This document shows positions 25,263 through 33,898 of a stretch of 64,000 nucleotides of DNA, one piece after another. This DNA is from Acidobacteriaceae bacterium. Lineage in GTDB: Bacteria > Acidobacteriota > Terriglobia > Terriglobales > Acidobacteriaceae. Every line of letters begins with the position of its first letter. Position 1 is the stretch's first letter. Both the position numbers and the translations under genes were made by a program. Location of the stretch: contig PLHW01000029.1 in the NCBI GenBank assembly GCA_003139095.1, positions 17,549 through 81,548 of the forward strand, given 5' to 3'. The notes under the pieces are model-generated. The model was given only the letters and a program-made list of their open reading frames with translations. It was not told the origin of the DNA and made no database searches.

Positions 25263-26807
25263 ATGATGGGCGAACTAATTACCAATGCGCACTGGAACCC
25301 CGCTCCCCCGGATACACCGTCCCAGTATGCCCGGATGATCCCCGGGCTCTCCGCGATGCCGCCGCCGGCGACGGGACGCGGCCGGCAACCCTCAACCCAT
25401 TCCTGGCGCGAGAAAAATCTCCGCCATATCCGACCTGCCAAACTTGCCGAAGCCCTGCTGCCCCACCCCATCGCCGAACCCTTCTATCTTTACCGTGGCG
25501 TGGCCGCCGATTTCATCTCTCTGGCCTTCTTCTTCACCGCGCAAAAACTCTTCTTGCCCCGGTGGAGCTTGTCGCTGTGCGATCTCCCGCTGCTCGCCGT
25601 TCTGGTCACGCTCTTCGGCTTCACCGAGGGCATATACGCCGAAGACGCTTATTCGGGAATCCACAATGTCATTCCGCGGCTCGCCAGATCGGTCCTCGTC
25701 GCCATCACGCTGGTGTTTATCGCCGACCGCGGTCAAGTTCGCCTGGCGGCGATTCTGGTCACCACCGGCAGTGGTTTCGCAGCCCTCTTGCTCTGCCGCT
25801 ACTTGTCCCAATGCGCCTGGGCGCGGCGCAGCGCCGAAGACGAAGTTCGCAACGTTCTGATCGTCGGCGGTGGACCCGCGGCTCGATCCATCGCCCGCAC
25901 CCTTTGCAGCGATCCCCTGCGGCACGCATACGTCTGTGGCAGCGTCGATGACGATCTGCCCCTCTCCGCTACCGTGCTCGGCCGCATTGCCGATCTCGAC
26001 TGGCTGGCCCGCGCCGAATTCATCGACGAGGTCATCCTCGCTCTCCCCGGCAGTCCCGCGCAGGCGCGCGAGGCCGCCGACGCCGCCTTCCGCAATCACC
26101 TCGATATCCGCGCCGTTCCCGACCTTCCCGCCGGTTATTGGCCGGACGCCGATGTCGATTTCATCGGAGACGTCCCCGTCGTCACTCTTCATCGCGAGCC
26201 GGTGCCGAGCACCCAGCTCTTTTTCAAGCGTCTGCTCGACTCGGTTTCAGCCGCCGCCGCTCTCGCCCTGTTCAGTCCCGTAATGGCGATCGTGGCTCTG
26301 CTCATCCGGATCGATTCACGCGGCCCAGTCATTTATGCTGCGGAGCGCGCCGGCGCCAAGGGCCGCCCCTTCCGCTGCTTCAAATTTCGCTCTATGGTTT
26401 CCGATGCCGACAACCTTAAGGCCGATCTGCGTCGCCGCAATCAGCGTCAGGGTCCAATCTTCAAAATCGTCGGCGACCCCAGAATCACCCGCATTGGAGG
26501 TTTCATCCGCCGCTACAGCCTCGACGAACTCCCGCAACTCTGGAACGTTCTGCTCGGCGATATGAGCATGGTCGGTCCGCGCCCGCATCCTGTCGACGAG
26601 GTCAACCGCTACGAACTTCACCACTATCGCCGCCTCGACATGAAGCCCGGCATCACCGGCCTCTGGCAAATCACCGCCCGCCATTCGCCCTCATTCGAAC
26701 TCAACATGCACCTCGATCTCACCTACATCGAGAATTGGAGCCTGCGCCTCGACCTGCGCATCCTGCTCGGCACATTTCGCGTGTTGTTCGCGCCTGAGGG
26801 AGCCTGA
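25263..26807 (+). CDS. Undecaprenyl-phosphate sugar phosphotransferase (WbaP/WcaJ type)
   Basis: A 514-residue polyisoprenyl-phosphate hexose-1-phosphate transferase that should load the first sugar onto undecaprenyl phosphate. The N-terminal part has about four TM helices. A CoA-binding-like Rossmann segment follows ([17 protein letters not shown], near 198). The catalytic sugar-transferase domain runs from about 318 to the end, with its own re-entrant helix ([18 protein letters not shown]), the [10 protein letters not shown] motif near 374, [34 protein letters not shown] and [10 protein letters not shown]. The long open frame starts at 25089, but the ATG at 25263, 4 bp after the previous stop, is the natural start. 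Confidence 0.9.
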   Translation: MMGELITNAHWNPAPPDTPSQYARMIPGLSAMPPPATGRGRQPSTHSWREKNLRHIRPAKLAEALLPHPIAEPFYLYRGVAADFISLAFFFTAQKLFLPRWSLSLCDLPLLAVLVTLFGFTEGIYAEDAYSGIHNVIPRLARSVLVAITLVFIADRGQVRLAAILVTTGSGFAALLLCRYLSQCAWARRSAEDEVRNVLIVGGGPAARSIARTLCSDPLRHAYVCGSVDDDLPLSATVLGRIADLDWLARAEFIDEVILALPGSPAQAREAADAAFRNHLDIRAVPDLPAGYWPDADVDFIGDVPVVTLHREPVPSTQLFFKRLLDSVSAAAALALFSPVMAIVALLIRIDSRGPVIYAAERAGAKGRPFRCFKFRSMVSDADNLKADLRRRNQRQGPIFKIVGDPRITRIGGFIRRYSLDELPQLWNVLLGDMSMVGPRPHPVDEVNRYELHHYRRLDMKPGITGLWQITARHSPSFELNMHLDLTYIENWSLRLDLRILLGTFRVLFAPEGA

Positions 26808-26811
26808 CGCG

Positions 26812-28092
26812 ATGAGCAGCCACGCCATTGCCTGGGATCGCGATGACAACCCACTCTGGGCCGTCTTCGCCGTCCTCTTGCGTCCGCTGCACCTGGCACT
26901 GGCTTTTCCGTCCATCCTTTATGTGGCGGCGATGACCGTCTTTCTCTTTCGCCCGCCCGACCTGTTCTCCTACTACGCCGATCGCATCGCCTTCGCCGTC
27001 CTCGTCTTCTTCGTCGCGCTCCGCACCATGGCGCTGCGCGAAAAATTCCCGTTCTTCGCCGGCATCTCCCTCCCCATGCTCGGCCTCGCCTCGCTCGCCG
27101 TCTTCCGCGCCCTGCGCGAGCCCTTCGAGCCTCAGCTCTGGAGCATTGTCGCCAGCAAATTCATCGTTCCCTTCGTGCTCTTCCACATCGCCGTGCTCGT
27201 CTTCCGCGGTCCCACCGAGCGCCGTCACTTTGAAATTTTCATGGTTCTCGCGCTCGCCTATCTCGTTTTCACCGCCATCGTTTTTCTCCTCGACGCCCGC
27301 TCGCTCATCTTCCCGCGTTTCATCCTCGATGACAGCCTCGGCTTCCATCCCGATCGCGCCCGCGGCCCATTCCTTCAAGCTGTGGCCAACGGTGTCTCGC
27401 TCAACCTTCTCGGAATCCTCGTGCTCGTGCTCCCCAAAAAGCGCACCGTTTTCGTCACGCTGCTCTGGTTTGCGCTGCCGCTCGCCGTCCTCGCCACCCT
27501 CACCCGCGCGGTCTGGATCTCCTTTGCCCTCTCGACCATCGTCCTCGGCCTGCACTTCATTCAGCACCGCGTGCAAGCGCTCTGCATCCTGCTCGTGGTC
27601 GCCGGACTCCTCGGCGGCCTGGCCATCGGATTCAGCGACCACTCCCTCCAGCACACGCTCTGGGACCGCACCGGGGAGCGCGGTCCCGTCGACGCCCGCA
27701 TGGCCGTCTACCAGGCCGGATGGTCCATGTTTCGCGAGCGCCCGCTTACGGGCTGGCGCGCCGCCAACATGTATACCGAACTCGGCCGCCGCATGGAGGG
27801 CTACCACCTCCGCATCTTCTATGTCCACAACACCTATCTCGCTCTGCTCGTCGAGTTCGGCGTCCCTGGCCTCGCGCTCTACGCCCTTCTCTTCTTCAAT
27901 CTCTTCCGCCTCGCCCGCCGCGCCCGGCCGCTCGAATCTCCCTGCATCGCCAGGCTTCGCAAGGCCTGGCCTCTCATCCTTTGCGTCTACCTCATCAACG
28001 CTTTCTTCGTCGATATGGCTTACCAGTTCGTCATCGGTCTCATGTTTACCGCCGCAGGAATTCTGTGTGCCCGAGAGGAGTCTGCCGCATGA
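26812..28092 (+). CDS. Wzy/O-antigen ligase-like membrane protein
   Basis: A 426-residue protein with about 10-12 hydrophobic helices and one large loop, as in the Wzy_C/WaaL superfamily that polymerises or ligates lipid-linked sugars. The family-type loop reads DARMAVYQAGWSMFRERPLT followed by GWRAANMYTELGRRM and the conserved FYVHNTYLALLVEFGVPGLA. Within an EPS operon with Wza- and Wzc-like genes it is most simply the polymerase. Ligase and polymerase cannot be told apart by motif here. It starts 4 bp after the previous gene and ends in an ATGA overlap with the next. Confidence 0.85.
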   Translation: MSSHAIAWDRDDNPLWAVFAVLLRPLHLALAFPSILYVAAMTVFLFRPPDLFSYYADRIAFAVLVFFVALRTMALREKFPFFAGISLPMLGLASLAVFRALREPFEPQLWSIVASKFIVPFVLFHIAVLVFRGPTERRHFEIFMVLALAYLVFTAIVFLLDARSLIFPRFILDDSLGFHPDRARGPFLQAVANGVSLNLLGILVLVLPKKRTVFVTLLWFALPLAVLATLTRAVWISFALSTIVLGLHFIQHRVQALCILLVVAGLLGGLAIGFSDHSLQHTLWDRTGERGPVDARMAVYQAGWSMFRERPLTGWRAANMYTELGRRMEGYHLRIFYVHNTYLALLVEFGVPGLALYALLFFNLFRLARRARPLESPCIARLRKAWPLILCVYLINAFFVDMAYQFVIGLMFTAAGILCAREESAA

Positions 28093-29351
28093 CCACTATC
28101 GCTTACATCGCCAACCAGTTTCCCTCGCCCCTCGAACCCTACGTGATGGACGAGATCTCGGAGTTCCGCCGCCGCGGCCTCAAAGTCGTCTGCTGTAGCG
28201 GCCAGCGCGTCTCTCCCAACAACCTCAGTCTGGCCGAGCGCGCGTTTTGGAAAGAAACCCGCTTTTTCCAGCCGCTCTCTGACGATCAGCTCTTGCGCGC
28301 TACTCGCCAGCTCGCCGCCGATCGCTCCCGCCTTTGGGAACTCATTCGCCCCGCGCTCTTCGACTCGGGCTCGTCCCCCACGCTTCCGTTTCGCGCTCTC
28401 GGCCACACCTTGATGGGCTCCGCCCTCGCCGAGCAACTCGCTCCCCTCAAGGTCGAGCACATTCACTGTCATCACGGCTACTTCGCCTCCTGGATGGCGC
28501 TCGTCGCCGCTCGTCTCCTCGACATCGACTTCAGCTTTACCCTGCACGGCTCCGATCTTCTCCGCCGCGCCGACCTCCTCGCCGCCAAACTCGAAGCCTG
28601 CAAATTCTGCGTTACCATCTCCGAATTCAATCGCCAATACATCCTCGATCACTATCCATCCACGTCTCCCGGCAAAATCCTTGTCCAGCGTCTCGGCGTC
28701 GATCGCGTCCTCCCCTGGCCCTCGGACTCGATCTTGACCGACTTGGACCATCGCCCCTTTTGTCTGCTGGCCGTCGGCCGTCTCCATCGCATTAAGGATC
28801 ATTCTTTCCTCATTCAGGCTTGCCAGGCGCTGCGCGATCAGGGACTTGATTTCATTTGCTGGATCGTCGGCGAAGGTCCGGAGCGCCGCCGTCTTGAGCG
28901 TCAGATCGCCAAACTCGGCGTTCAAGCCTACGTCCATCTCGTCGGTCACGTCCCCCGCGCCGACCTCGTCGCCTACTATCGCAACGCGGATCTCGTCGTC
29001 ATGACCAGCCAGAGCGAGGGCATTCCCGTCTCTCTCATGGAGGCCATGTCTCACGAAAAACTCGTGCTCGCTCCGCACATCACTGGCATTCCCGAACTCG
29101 TCGAGCAGGAGAAGACCGGTTTCCTCTACCAGCCCGGCTCGTTGCTCAGTTTCGTTAACGCCGTTGCCTGGATTTACGCCAATCACGCTTTGCTGGCCCC
29201 CATCCGGCATCAGGCCGCGTCCAAGGTCGCCCATTCATTTAACCGCCAGCGCAATCTGCGCGCCTTTGCAGATGCGTTTCTGGCACGCACCCAGCAGTTC
29301 GGTGGAGAGTATGCGTATCCTGTATTGCAACAAGTACGACTATCCATTTAG
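28089..29351 (+). CDS. Glycosyltransferase family 4
   Basis: A 420-residue GT-B glycosyltransferase. The N-terminal domain begins TTIAYIANQFPSPLEPYVMD and contains HIHCHHGYFASWMA and FTLHGSDLL. The C-terminal nucleotide-sugar domain begins near FCLLAVGRLHRIKDHSFLI, followed by WIVGEGPERRRLE and the donor-binding SQSEGIPVSLMEAMSHEKLV with the family EX7E pattern. It probably adds a sugar to the EPS repeat on the inner face of the membrane. Acceptor and donor are not predictable. The ATG at 28089 overlaps the preceding stop (ATGA); the apparent upstream extension is a shadow of the polymerase gene. Confidence 0.9.
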   Translation: MTTIAYIANQFPSPLEPYVMDEISEFRRRGLKVVCCSGQRVSPNNLSLAERAFWKETRFFQPLSDDQLLRATRQLAADRSRLWELIRPALFDSGSSPTLPFRALGHTLMGSALAEQLAPLKVEHIHCHHGYFASWMALVAARLLDIDFSFTLHGSDLLRRADLLAAKLEACKFCVTISEFNRQYILDHYPSTSPGKILVQRLGVDRVLPWPSDSILTDLDHRPFCLLAVGRLHRIKDHSFLIQACQALRDQGLDFICWIVGEGPERRRLERQIAKLGVQAYVHLVGHVPRADLVAYYRNADLVVMTSQSEGIPVSLMEAMSHEKLVLAPHITGIPELVEQEKTGFLYQPGSLLSFVNAVAWIYANHALLAPIRHQAASKVAHSFNRQRNLRAFADAFLARTQQFGGEYAYPVLQQVRLSI

Positions 29352-31758
29352 CGGCACCGAATCCTATCTCTTCGATCTGATTCACCGCCTCGACCAGCGC
29401 GGCTACGGTACCGCGCTATTCAGCATGGAGCACGGCTCGCCGGACGCATTCGCCGGACGCAGCTATCGCGTCCCGCACGTCGATTTCAAGGATCCCGGCG
29501 CCAGCTTCCCGCGCAAAGTCAGAATGGCCGCCCACGCGGTTTATTCCCGCTCCACGCGCCGCGCCATGCGCGATTGCATCGCCGATTTCTCCCCCGACCT
29601 CGCCCACGTCCGCAGTATCTATCATCACCTCTCGCCCTCCGTCCTCTGGGAACTCAAGCGCCGCCGCGTCCCCGTTATTTATCACCTCAACGATTTCAAA
29701 ATGCTCTGCCCCACCTATAACTTCGTGGCCCAGGGCAAAGTCTGCGAAGCCTGCCGCAACGGCGCTTTTCACCGCGTCGTCACCAAGGGCTGTTACGCGG
29801 GTTCGCGCGCCAGTGCCGTCGTCCTCGCCGCCGAAGCCTACCTCCACAGGTGGCTCAAAACCTATGAGCGCTGCGTCGATCTGTTTCTCGCGCCCAGCGA
29901 ATTTGTGCGCTCCAAGCTCATCGCCAGCGACCTTCCGGCCGACCGTATCGAGGTTCTCCCCCACTACCAGGAACTGCCTCCCGAAGATCAACTCGGCAAC
30001 CACGAGGGATACCTTCTTTACTTCGGGCGTCTATCGGCGGAGAAGGGAGTCGACGACCTCCTCCACGCCCTGGTGCGCGAGCCGCATATCCCTGTGATCA
30101 TCGCTGGCGACGGCCCGGAGCGCCCGCGCCTGGAGGCCATGGCCCGCGATTTGAACCTCGATCGCGTCCTCTTTACCGGCCAGGTTACCGGCGAAAAGCT
30201 GCGCAAGCTGATCGCCGGGTGCACCTTTTCGATTTTTCCTTCCCACGCCTACGAGACGCTGGGAAAATCCATCCTTGAATCCTTTGCCTATGGCCGCCCC
30301 GTCATCGCCTCCGATCTCGGTTCACGCCGCGAACTCATCGACCACGGTGTTACCGGCTTCCTCTACAAAGCCGGCGATCGTGATGAACTCGCGCAGTCCA
30401 TCGGCTACCTCTTCGATCATCCCGACTTCGCGCAAAAAGTAGGTGTGGCCGCGCGCGCCCGCGTCAAGGCCCGGCACGACCCCGAGCAGCACCTGCAAAA
30501 GTTGCTCGAGATTTACCGCCGCCTCAGCTTCTCGAGAACTTTTCTCACCTTTCCCGCGCCTCCCGAGCCCGCTCCGCGCCGCTCCGTCCGCGTCGCCTTC
30601 ATCGGAGGCCGCGGCATCGTCTCCAAGTACAGCGGCATCGAGTCTTTCTACGAGCAGGTCGGCCGTGAGCTCGAACGCCTCGGCCACGAAGTCACCGTCT
30701 ATTGCCGCAGTTACTTCACGCCGCCCGTTGAGAAGCACAACGGCCTGCGCGTGCGCCGCCTGCCCACCGTTCGCACCAAGCACCTCGAAACCCTCGTTCA
30801 CACGTTCCTCAGCACCATCGACGCCATGTTTTCCGACTATGACGTCGTCCATTACCACTGCCTCGGCCCCTCGCTGTTTTCTTTTCTCCCTCGCCTCGTG
30901 GGCAAAAAAACCGTGGTCACCGTGCAAGGACTCGACTGGCAGCGCGCCAAATGGGGCCGCTTCGCCGCCCGCATTCTGCACCTCGGCGAATCCGCTTCCT
31001 CCGCCCTCCCCAACGCCACCATGGTCGTCTCGCGCACCCTTCAGCAGCGTTACCGCGACCTGCACGGCCGCGAGACCATCTACGTTCCCAATGGAGCCAT
31101 GCCCGCCGCCAGCCGCCTGCCTTGGCGCATCCTCGAATGGGGCCTCGTTCCCCAAAATTACCTGCTCTTTCTCGGCCGCTTTTCTCCCGAAAAAAACTGC
31201 CATCTCCTCATCGACGCCTTCGAAAAAATTCATACCGACATGAAGCTCGTCTTTGCCGGAGGCTCCAGCCATTCCGCTGCCTACGTCGAGGAGTTGCGCA
31301 CCCACGAGTCGCCGCGCATCCGCTTCCTGCCTTATGTCTCGGGAAACGATCTCGACGAACTCCTCTCCAACGCCGCTCTCTTCGTCCTTCCTTCCGAGCT
31401 CGAAGGCCTCTCGCTCGCCCTTCTTGATGCCATGGCCGCGGGTGTTTGCGTGCTCACCAGCGATATCCCCGAAAACCGCGAGCTCGTCGACAGCGCCGGC
31501 TTCACCTTTCATCGCGGGGACGCCGCCGACCTCGAGCGCATGCTCAACCTGCTCATCCACGACCCCGAACTCCGCCGCCGCGGCGCCATTTGCGGCTCCG
31601 ATCGTATTCAGGACCACTATCTCTGGTCCGATGTTGCCCGCTCGATTCAGGACGTCTACTACAACGTCCTAGGCTGGACGACAGACGAGCAGTCGCAGAC
31701 CGAAACAAGCAACCCCAAAAGCAAGCCGGCAAACCAACCGACAGTCGCGATTCGCTAG
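29311..31758 (+). CDS. Fusion of two GT4 glycosyltransferase domains
   Basis: An 815-residue protein made of two complete GT-B units. Unit 1 (about 1-415) starts [20 protein letters not shown] and holds [34 protein letters not shown] and [20 protein letters not shown]. Unit 2 (about 423-790) starts [20 protein letters not shown], a DUF1972/rhamnosyltransferase-like opening, and holds [31 protein letters not shown] and [18 protein letters not shown]. Both keep the acidic EX7E-type donor motif, so both may be active. The ATG at 29311 has GGTGGAG upstream and overlaps the previous gene by 41 bp. The last about 25 residues are a disordered polar tail. Confidence 0.9.
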   Translation: MRILYCNKYDYPFSGTESYLFDLIHRLDQRGYGTALFSMEHGSPDAFAGRSYRVPHVDFKDPGASFPRKVRMAAHAVYSRSTRRAMRDCIADFSPDLAHVRSIYHHLSPSVLWELKRRRVPVIYHLNDFKMLCPTYNFVAQGKVCEACRNGAFHRVVTKGCYAGSRASAVVLAAEAYLHRWLKTYERCVDLFLAPSEFVRSKLIASDLPADRIEVLPHYQELPPEDQLGNHEGYLLYFGRLSAEKGVDDLLHALVREPHIPVIIAGDGPERPRLEAMARDLNLDRVLFTGQVTGEKLRKLIAGCTFSIFPSHAYETLGKSILESFAYGRPVIASDLGSRRELIDHGVTGFLYKAGDRDELAQSIGYLFDHPDFAQKVGVAARARVKARHDPEQHLQKLLEIYRRLSFSRTFLTFPAPPEPAPRRSVRVAFIGGRGIVSKYSGIESFYEQVGRELERLGHEVTVYCRSYFTPPVEKHNGLRVRRLPTVRTKHLETLVHTFLSTIDAMFSDYDVVHYHCLGPSLFSFLPRLVGKKTVVTVQGLDWQRAKWGRFAARILHLGESASSALPNATMVVSRTLQQRYRDLHGRETIYVPNGAMPAASRLPWRILEWGLVPQNYLLFLGRFSPEKNCHLLIDAFEKIHTDMKLVFAGGSSHSAAYVEELRTHESPRIRFLPYVSGNDLDELLSNAALFVLPSELEGLSLALLDAMAAGVCVLTSDIPENRELVDSAGFTFHRGDAADLERMLNLLIHDPELRRRGAICGSDRIQDHYLWSDVARSIQDVYYNVLGWTTDEQSQTETSNPKSKPANQPTVAIR

Positions 31759-31835
31759 CCCCGCAAACGCCAAATCCCAACCAATTCCCGCCCCGCATTG
31801 TTAGAATCAACTCGCCGCCCAATGCGGCCATCAGC

Positions 31836-32909
31836 ATGGAAGATCTCATCCTCGTCACCGGCGGAGCCGGATTCATCGGCTCCAATTTCATTCACCAGTG
31901 GCTCGCCTCCGAGCCCGCACGCCTCCTCAATCTCGATAAGCTCACCTACGCCGGCAATCTCGGCAACCTTCGCTCCGTCGAATCCCACGCCCACTGCAGC
32001 TTTCAGCAGGGCGACCTCCTCGACCGCGACCTCCTCCGCCGCATTTTTTCCGCCAATCGCCCTCGCGCCCTCGTCCACTTCGCCGCCGAAAGCCACGTCG
32101 ATCGCTCCATCCACGGCCCCGACGATTTCATCCGCACCAATGTCCACGGCACCTTCGCCCTGCTCGAAGAGACTCGCGCCTACTGGTCCGCGCTCTCCGA
32201 CTCCGAGCGCGCCGCCTTCCGCTTCCTTCACATCTCCACCGACGAGGTCTATGGCTCGCTCGCGCCCGGCGATCCCGCCTTCACCGAATCCACGCCCTAT
32301 GCGCCCAACAGCCCATACTCCGCGTCCAAAGCCGCTTCTGACCACCTCGTCCGCGCCTATCACCACACCTACGGCCTGCCCGTCCTCACCACCAACTGCT
32401 CCAACAATTACGGGCCCTATCAGTTTCCTGAAAAACTCATTCCGCTCATGATCCTCAACGCCTGCGAAGGCAAGCCGCTCCCCATTTACGGCGACGGTCA
32501 GAATGTTCGCGACTGGCTCTACGTCGAAGATCACTGCCGCGCCATCCGCGCTGTCCTTGCCCGCGGCCGCGTCGGCGAAACCTACAACATCGGCGGCCGC
32601 AATCAGAAAAATAATATCGAACTGGTCCGCGCCATCTGCGCGCTCCTCGATCGCCTGCGTCCGACCGATCCAATCGTCCCTCACGAAAAATTAATAACTT
32701 TTGTCAAAGATCGCCCCGGCCACGACCGCCGCTACGCCATGAACACCGAGAAAATCGAGCGCGAACTCGCCTGGCATCCCCAGGAGACTTTCGAATCCGG
32801 CCTGGAAAAAACGGTGCGCTGGTATCTTGATCATGCAGACTGGGTGCGCGACGTAACCAGCGGCAGCTATCGCCACTGGATCAAGCACCACTACGCGATT
32901 GAGCATTGA
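31836..32909 (+). CDS. rfbB: dTDP-glucose 4,6-dehydratase
   Basis: A 357-residue RmlB/RfbB. It converts dTDP-glucose to dTDP-4-dehydro-6-deoxyglucose using tightly bound NAD. Motifs: [14 protein letters not shown] at the N terminus, [13 protein letters not shown], the Thr-Asp-Glu signature in [11 protein letters not shown], the catalytic Tyr/Lys in [20 protein letters not shown], and [19 protein letters not shown]. The frame is open upstream, but the ATG at 31836-31838 begins three residues before the Rossmann strand. It lies 77 bp after the double-GT4 gene and precedes rfbA. Confidence 0.94.
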   Translation: MEDLILVTGGAGFIGSNFIHQWLASEPARLLNLDKLTYAGNLGNLRSVESHAHCSFQQGDLLDRDLLRRIFSANRPRALVHFAAESHVDRSIHGPDDFIRTNVHGTFALLEETRAYWSALSDSERAAFRFLHISTDEVYGSLAPGDPAFTESTPYAPNSPYSASKAASDHLVRAYHHTYGLPVLTTNCSNNYGPYQFPEKLIPLMILNACEGKPLPIYGDGQNVRDWLYVEDHCRAIRAVLARGRVGETYNIGGRNQKNNIELVRAICALLDRLRPTDPIVPHEKLITFVKDRPGHDRRYAMNTEKIERELAWHPQETFESGLEKTVRWYLDHADWVRDVTSGSYRHWIKHHYAIEH

Positions 32910-32925
32910 AGTTTGTGGATGATTG

Positions 32926-32953
32926 CTCTGCGATCTCCGCGAACTCTGCGGTT
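32926..32953 (-). repeat. Dispersed GCAGAG-rich repeat, second copy
   Basis: CTCTGCGATCTCCGCGAACT then CTGCGGTT. This is the reverse complement of the left arm at 11911-11940, with 25 of 28 positions identical by hand alignment. It sits in the 83-bp gap between rfbB and rfbA, a context unrelated to tsaD/cca. Only one arm is found here, with no partner arm nearby, so it looks like a partial or single-unit copy of the same repeat family. Confidence 0.6.
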
Positions 32954-32992
32954 CAAGATGTTTGTCGTTCAAAATTGTACACTAATTAATAT

Positions 32993-33892
32993 ATGGACAC
33001 AATCGTAAATACAAATCCAAAAGGTATCATCCTCGCCGGAGGCTCCGGCACTCGCCTCTATCCCATTACTCACGCCATCGCCAAAAGTCTGCTTCCCGTG
33101 TACGACAAGCCGATGGTCTACTACCCGCTTTGCACGCTCATGCTCGCCGGAATTCGCGACATCCTCATCATCTCCACGCCCGCCGATCTTCCGCGTTTCG
33201 AGCAGCTCCTCGGCGACGGCTCCCGCCTCGGCGTGAGTTTTTCCTACGCTGCCCAGCCCCGCCCCGAAGGCATCGCCCAGGCGTTTCTCATCGCCAGAGA
33301 TTTCCTCGCCTCCAGCCCCTGCGCCCTCGTCCTCGGCGACAACATTTTCTACGGACACGATCTTGTCAAAGATTTGCGCGCCGCTGCCGCCCAGTCTACC
33401 GGAGCCCGCGTCTTCGCCTATCCCGTCCACGATCCCGAGCGCTACGGCGTCGTCGAGTTCGACGCCGCCGGCAAAGCCCTCAGCATCGAAGAAAAACCCG
33501 CCCAGCCCAAATCGCGCTACGCCGTCACCGGTCTTTATTTTTACGATCCCCAGGTTGTCGAGATCGCCGCCAGCCTGCGCCCCTCCGCCCGCGGCGAACT
33601 CGAGATCACCGACGTCAACCGCGCCTATCTCCACCGCAGCCAGCTCAACGTCTGCGTCATGGGACGCGGCATGGCATGGCTTGACACGGGCACGCACGAC
33701 GCGCTTATGGAAGCTTCTTTATTTATTCAGACCCTCGAAAAGCGCCAGGGCCTTATGGTCGCCTGCCCCGAAGAAATCGCCTACCGCTCCGGCTACATCA
33801 CCGCTGCCGACCTCGAGGCGCTAGCCCACCCCATGCGCAACAACGCCTACGGCGCCTACCTCCTCCAGCTCCTCAAAGACCGCGTCTTCTAA
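32993..33892 (+). CDS. rfbA: Glucose-1-phosphate thymidylyltransferase
   Basis: A 299-residue RmlA/RfbA, the first enzyme of dTDP-rhamnose synthesis (glucose-1-phosphate plus dTTP to dTDP-glucose). Diagnostic motifs: [64 protein letters not shown] and [14 protein letters not shown]. Tetrameric RmlA enzymes are usually allosterically inhibited by dTDP-rhamnose. The ATG at 32993 follows a short AT-rich stretch (TACACTAATTAATAT) that could be its own promoter. It is convergent with the FG-GAP gene, 6 bp away. Confidence 0.95.
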   Translation: MDTIVNTNPKGIILAGGSGTRLYPITHAIAKSLLPVYDKPMVYYPLCTLMLAGIRDILIISTPADLPRFEQLLGDGSRLGVSFSYAAQPRPEGIAQAFLIARDFLASSPCALVLGDNIFYGHDLVKDLRAAAAQSTGARVFAYPVHDPERYGVVEFDAAGKALSIEEKPAQPKSRYAVTGLYFYDPQVVEIAASLRPSARGELEITDVNRAYLHRSQLNVCVMGRGMAWLDTGTHDALMEASLFIQTLEKRQGLMVACPEEIAYRSGYITAADLEALAHPMRNNAYGAYLLQLLKDRVF

Positions 33893-33898
33893 CCCCCA

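Noticed and set aside
26719..27828. 369-codon minus-strand frame rich in Glu and Gly
   Set aside because: Shadow of the Wzy/ligase-like gene; composition mirrors the reversed coding strand.
28020..29234. 404-codon open frame on the minus strand opposite the GT4 gene
   Set aside because: Antisense shadow produced by pyrimidine-rich codons; no domain, no ribosome site, and the plus-strand GT4 is well supported.
30322..31617. 431-codon open frame on the minus strand opposite the double-GT4 gene
   Set aside because: It is fully antisense to a protein with clear glycosyltransferase motifs, has no recognisable domain and an Asp/Glu/Gly/Val-rich composition typical of reversed GC-rich codons.
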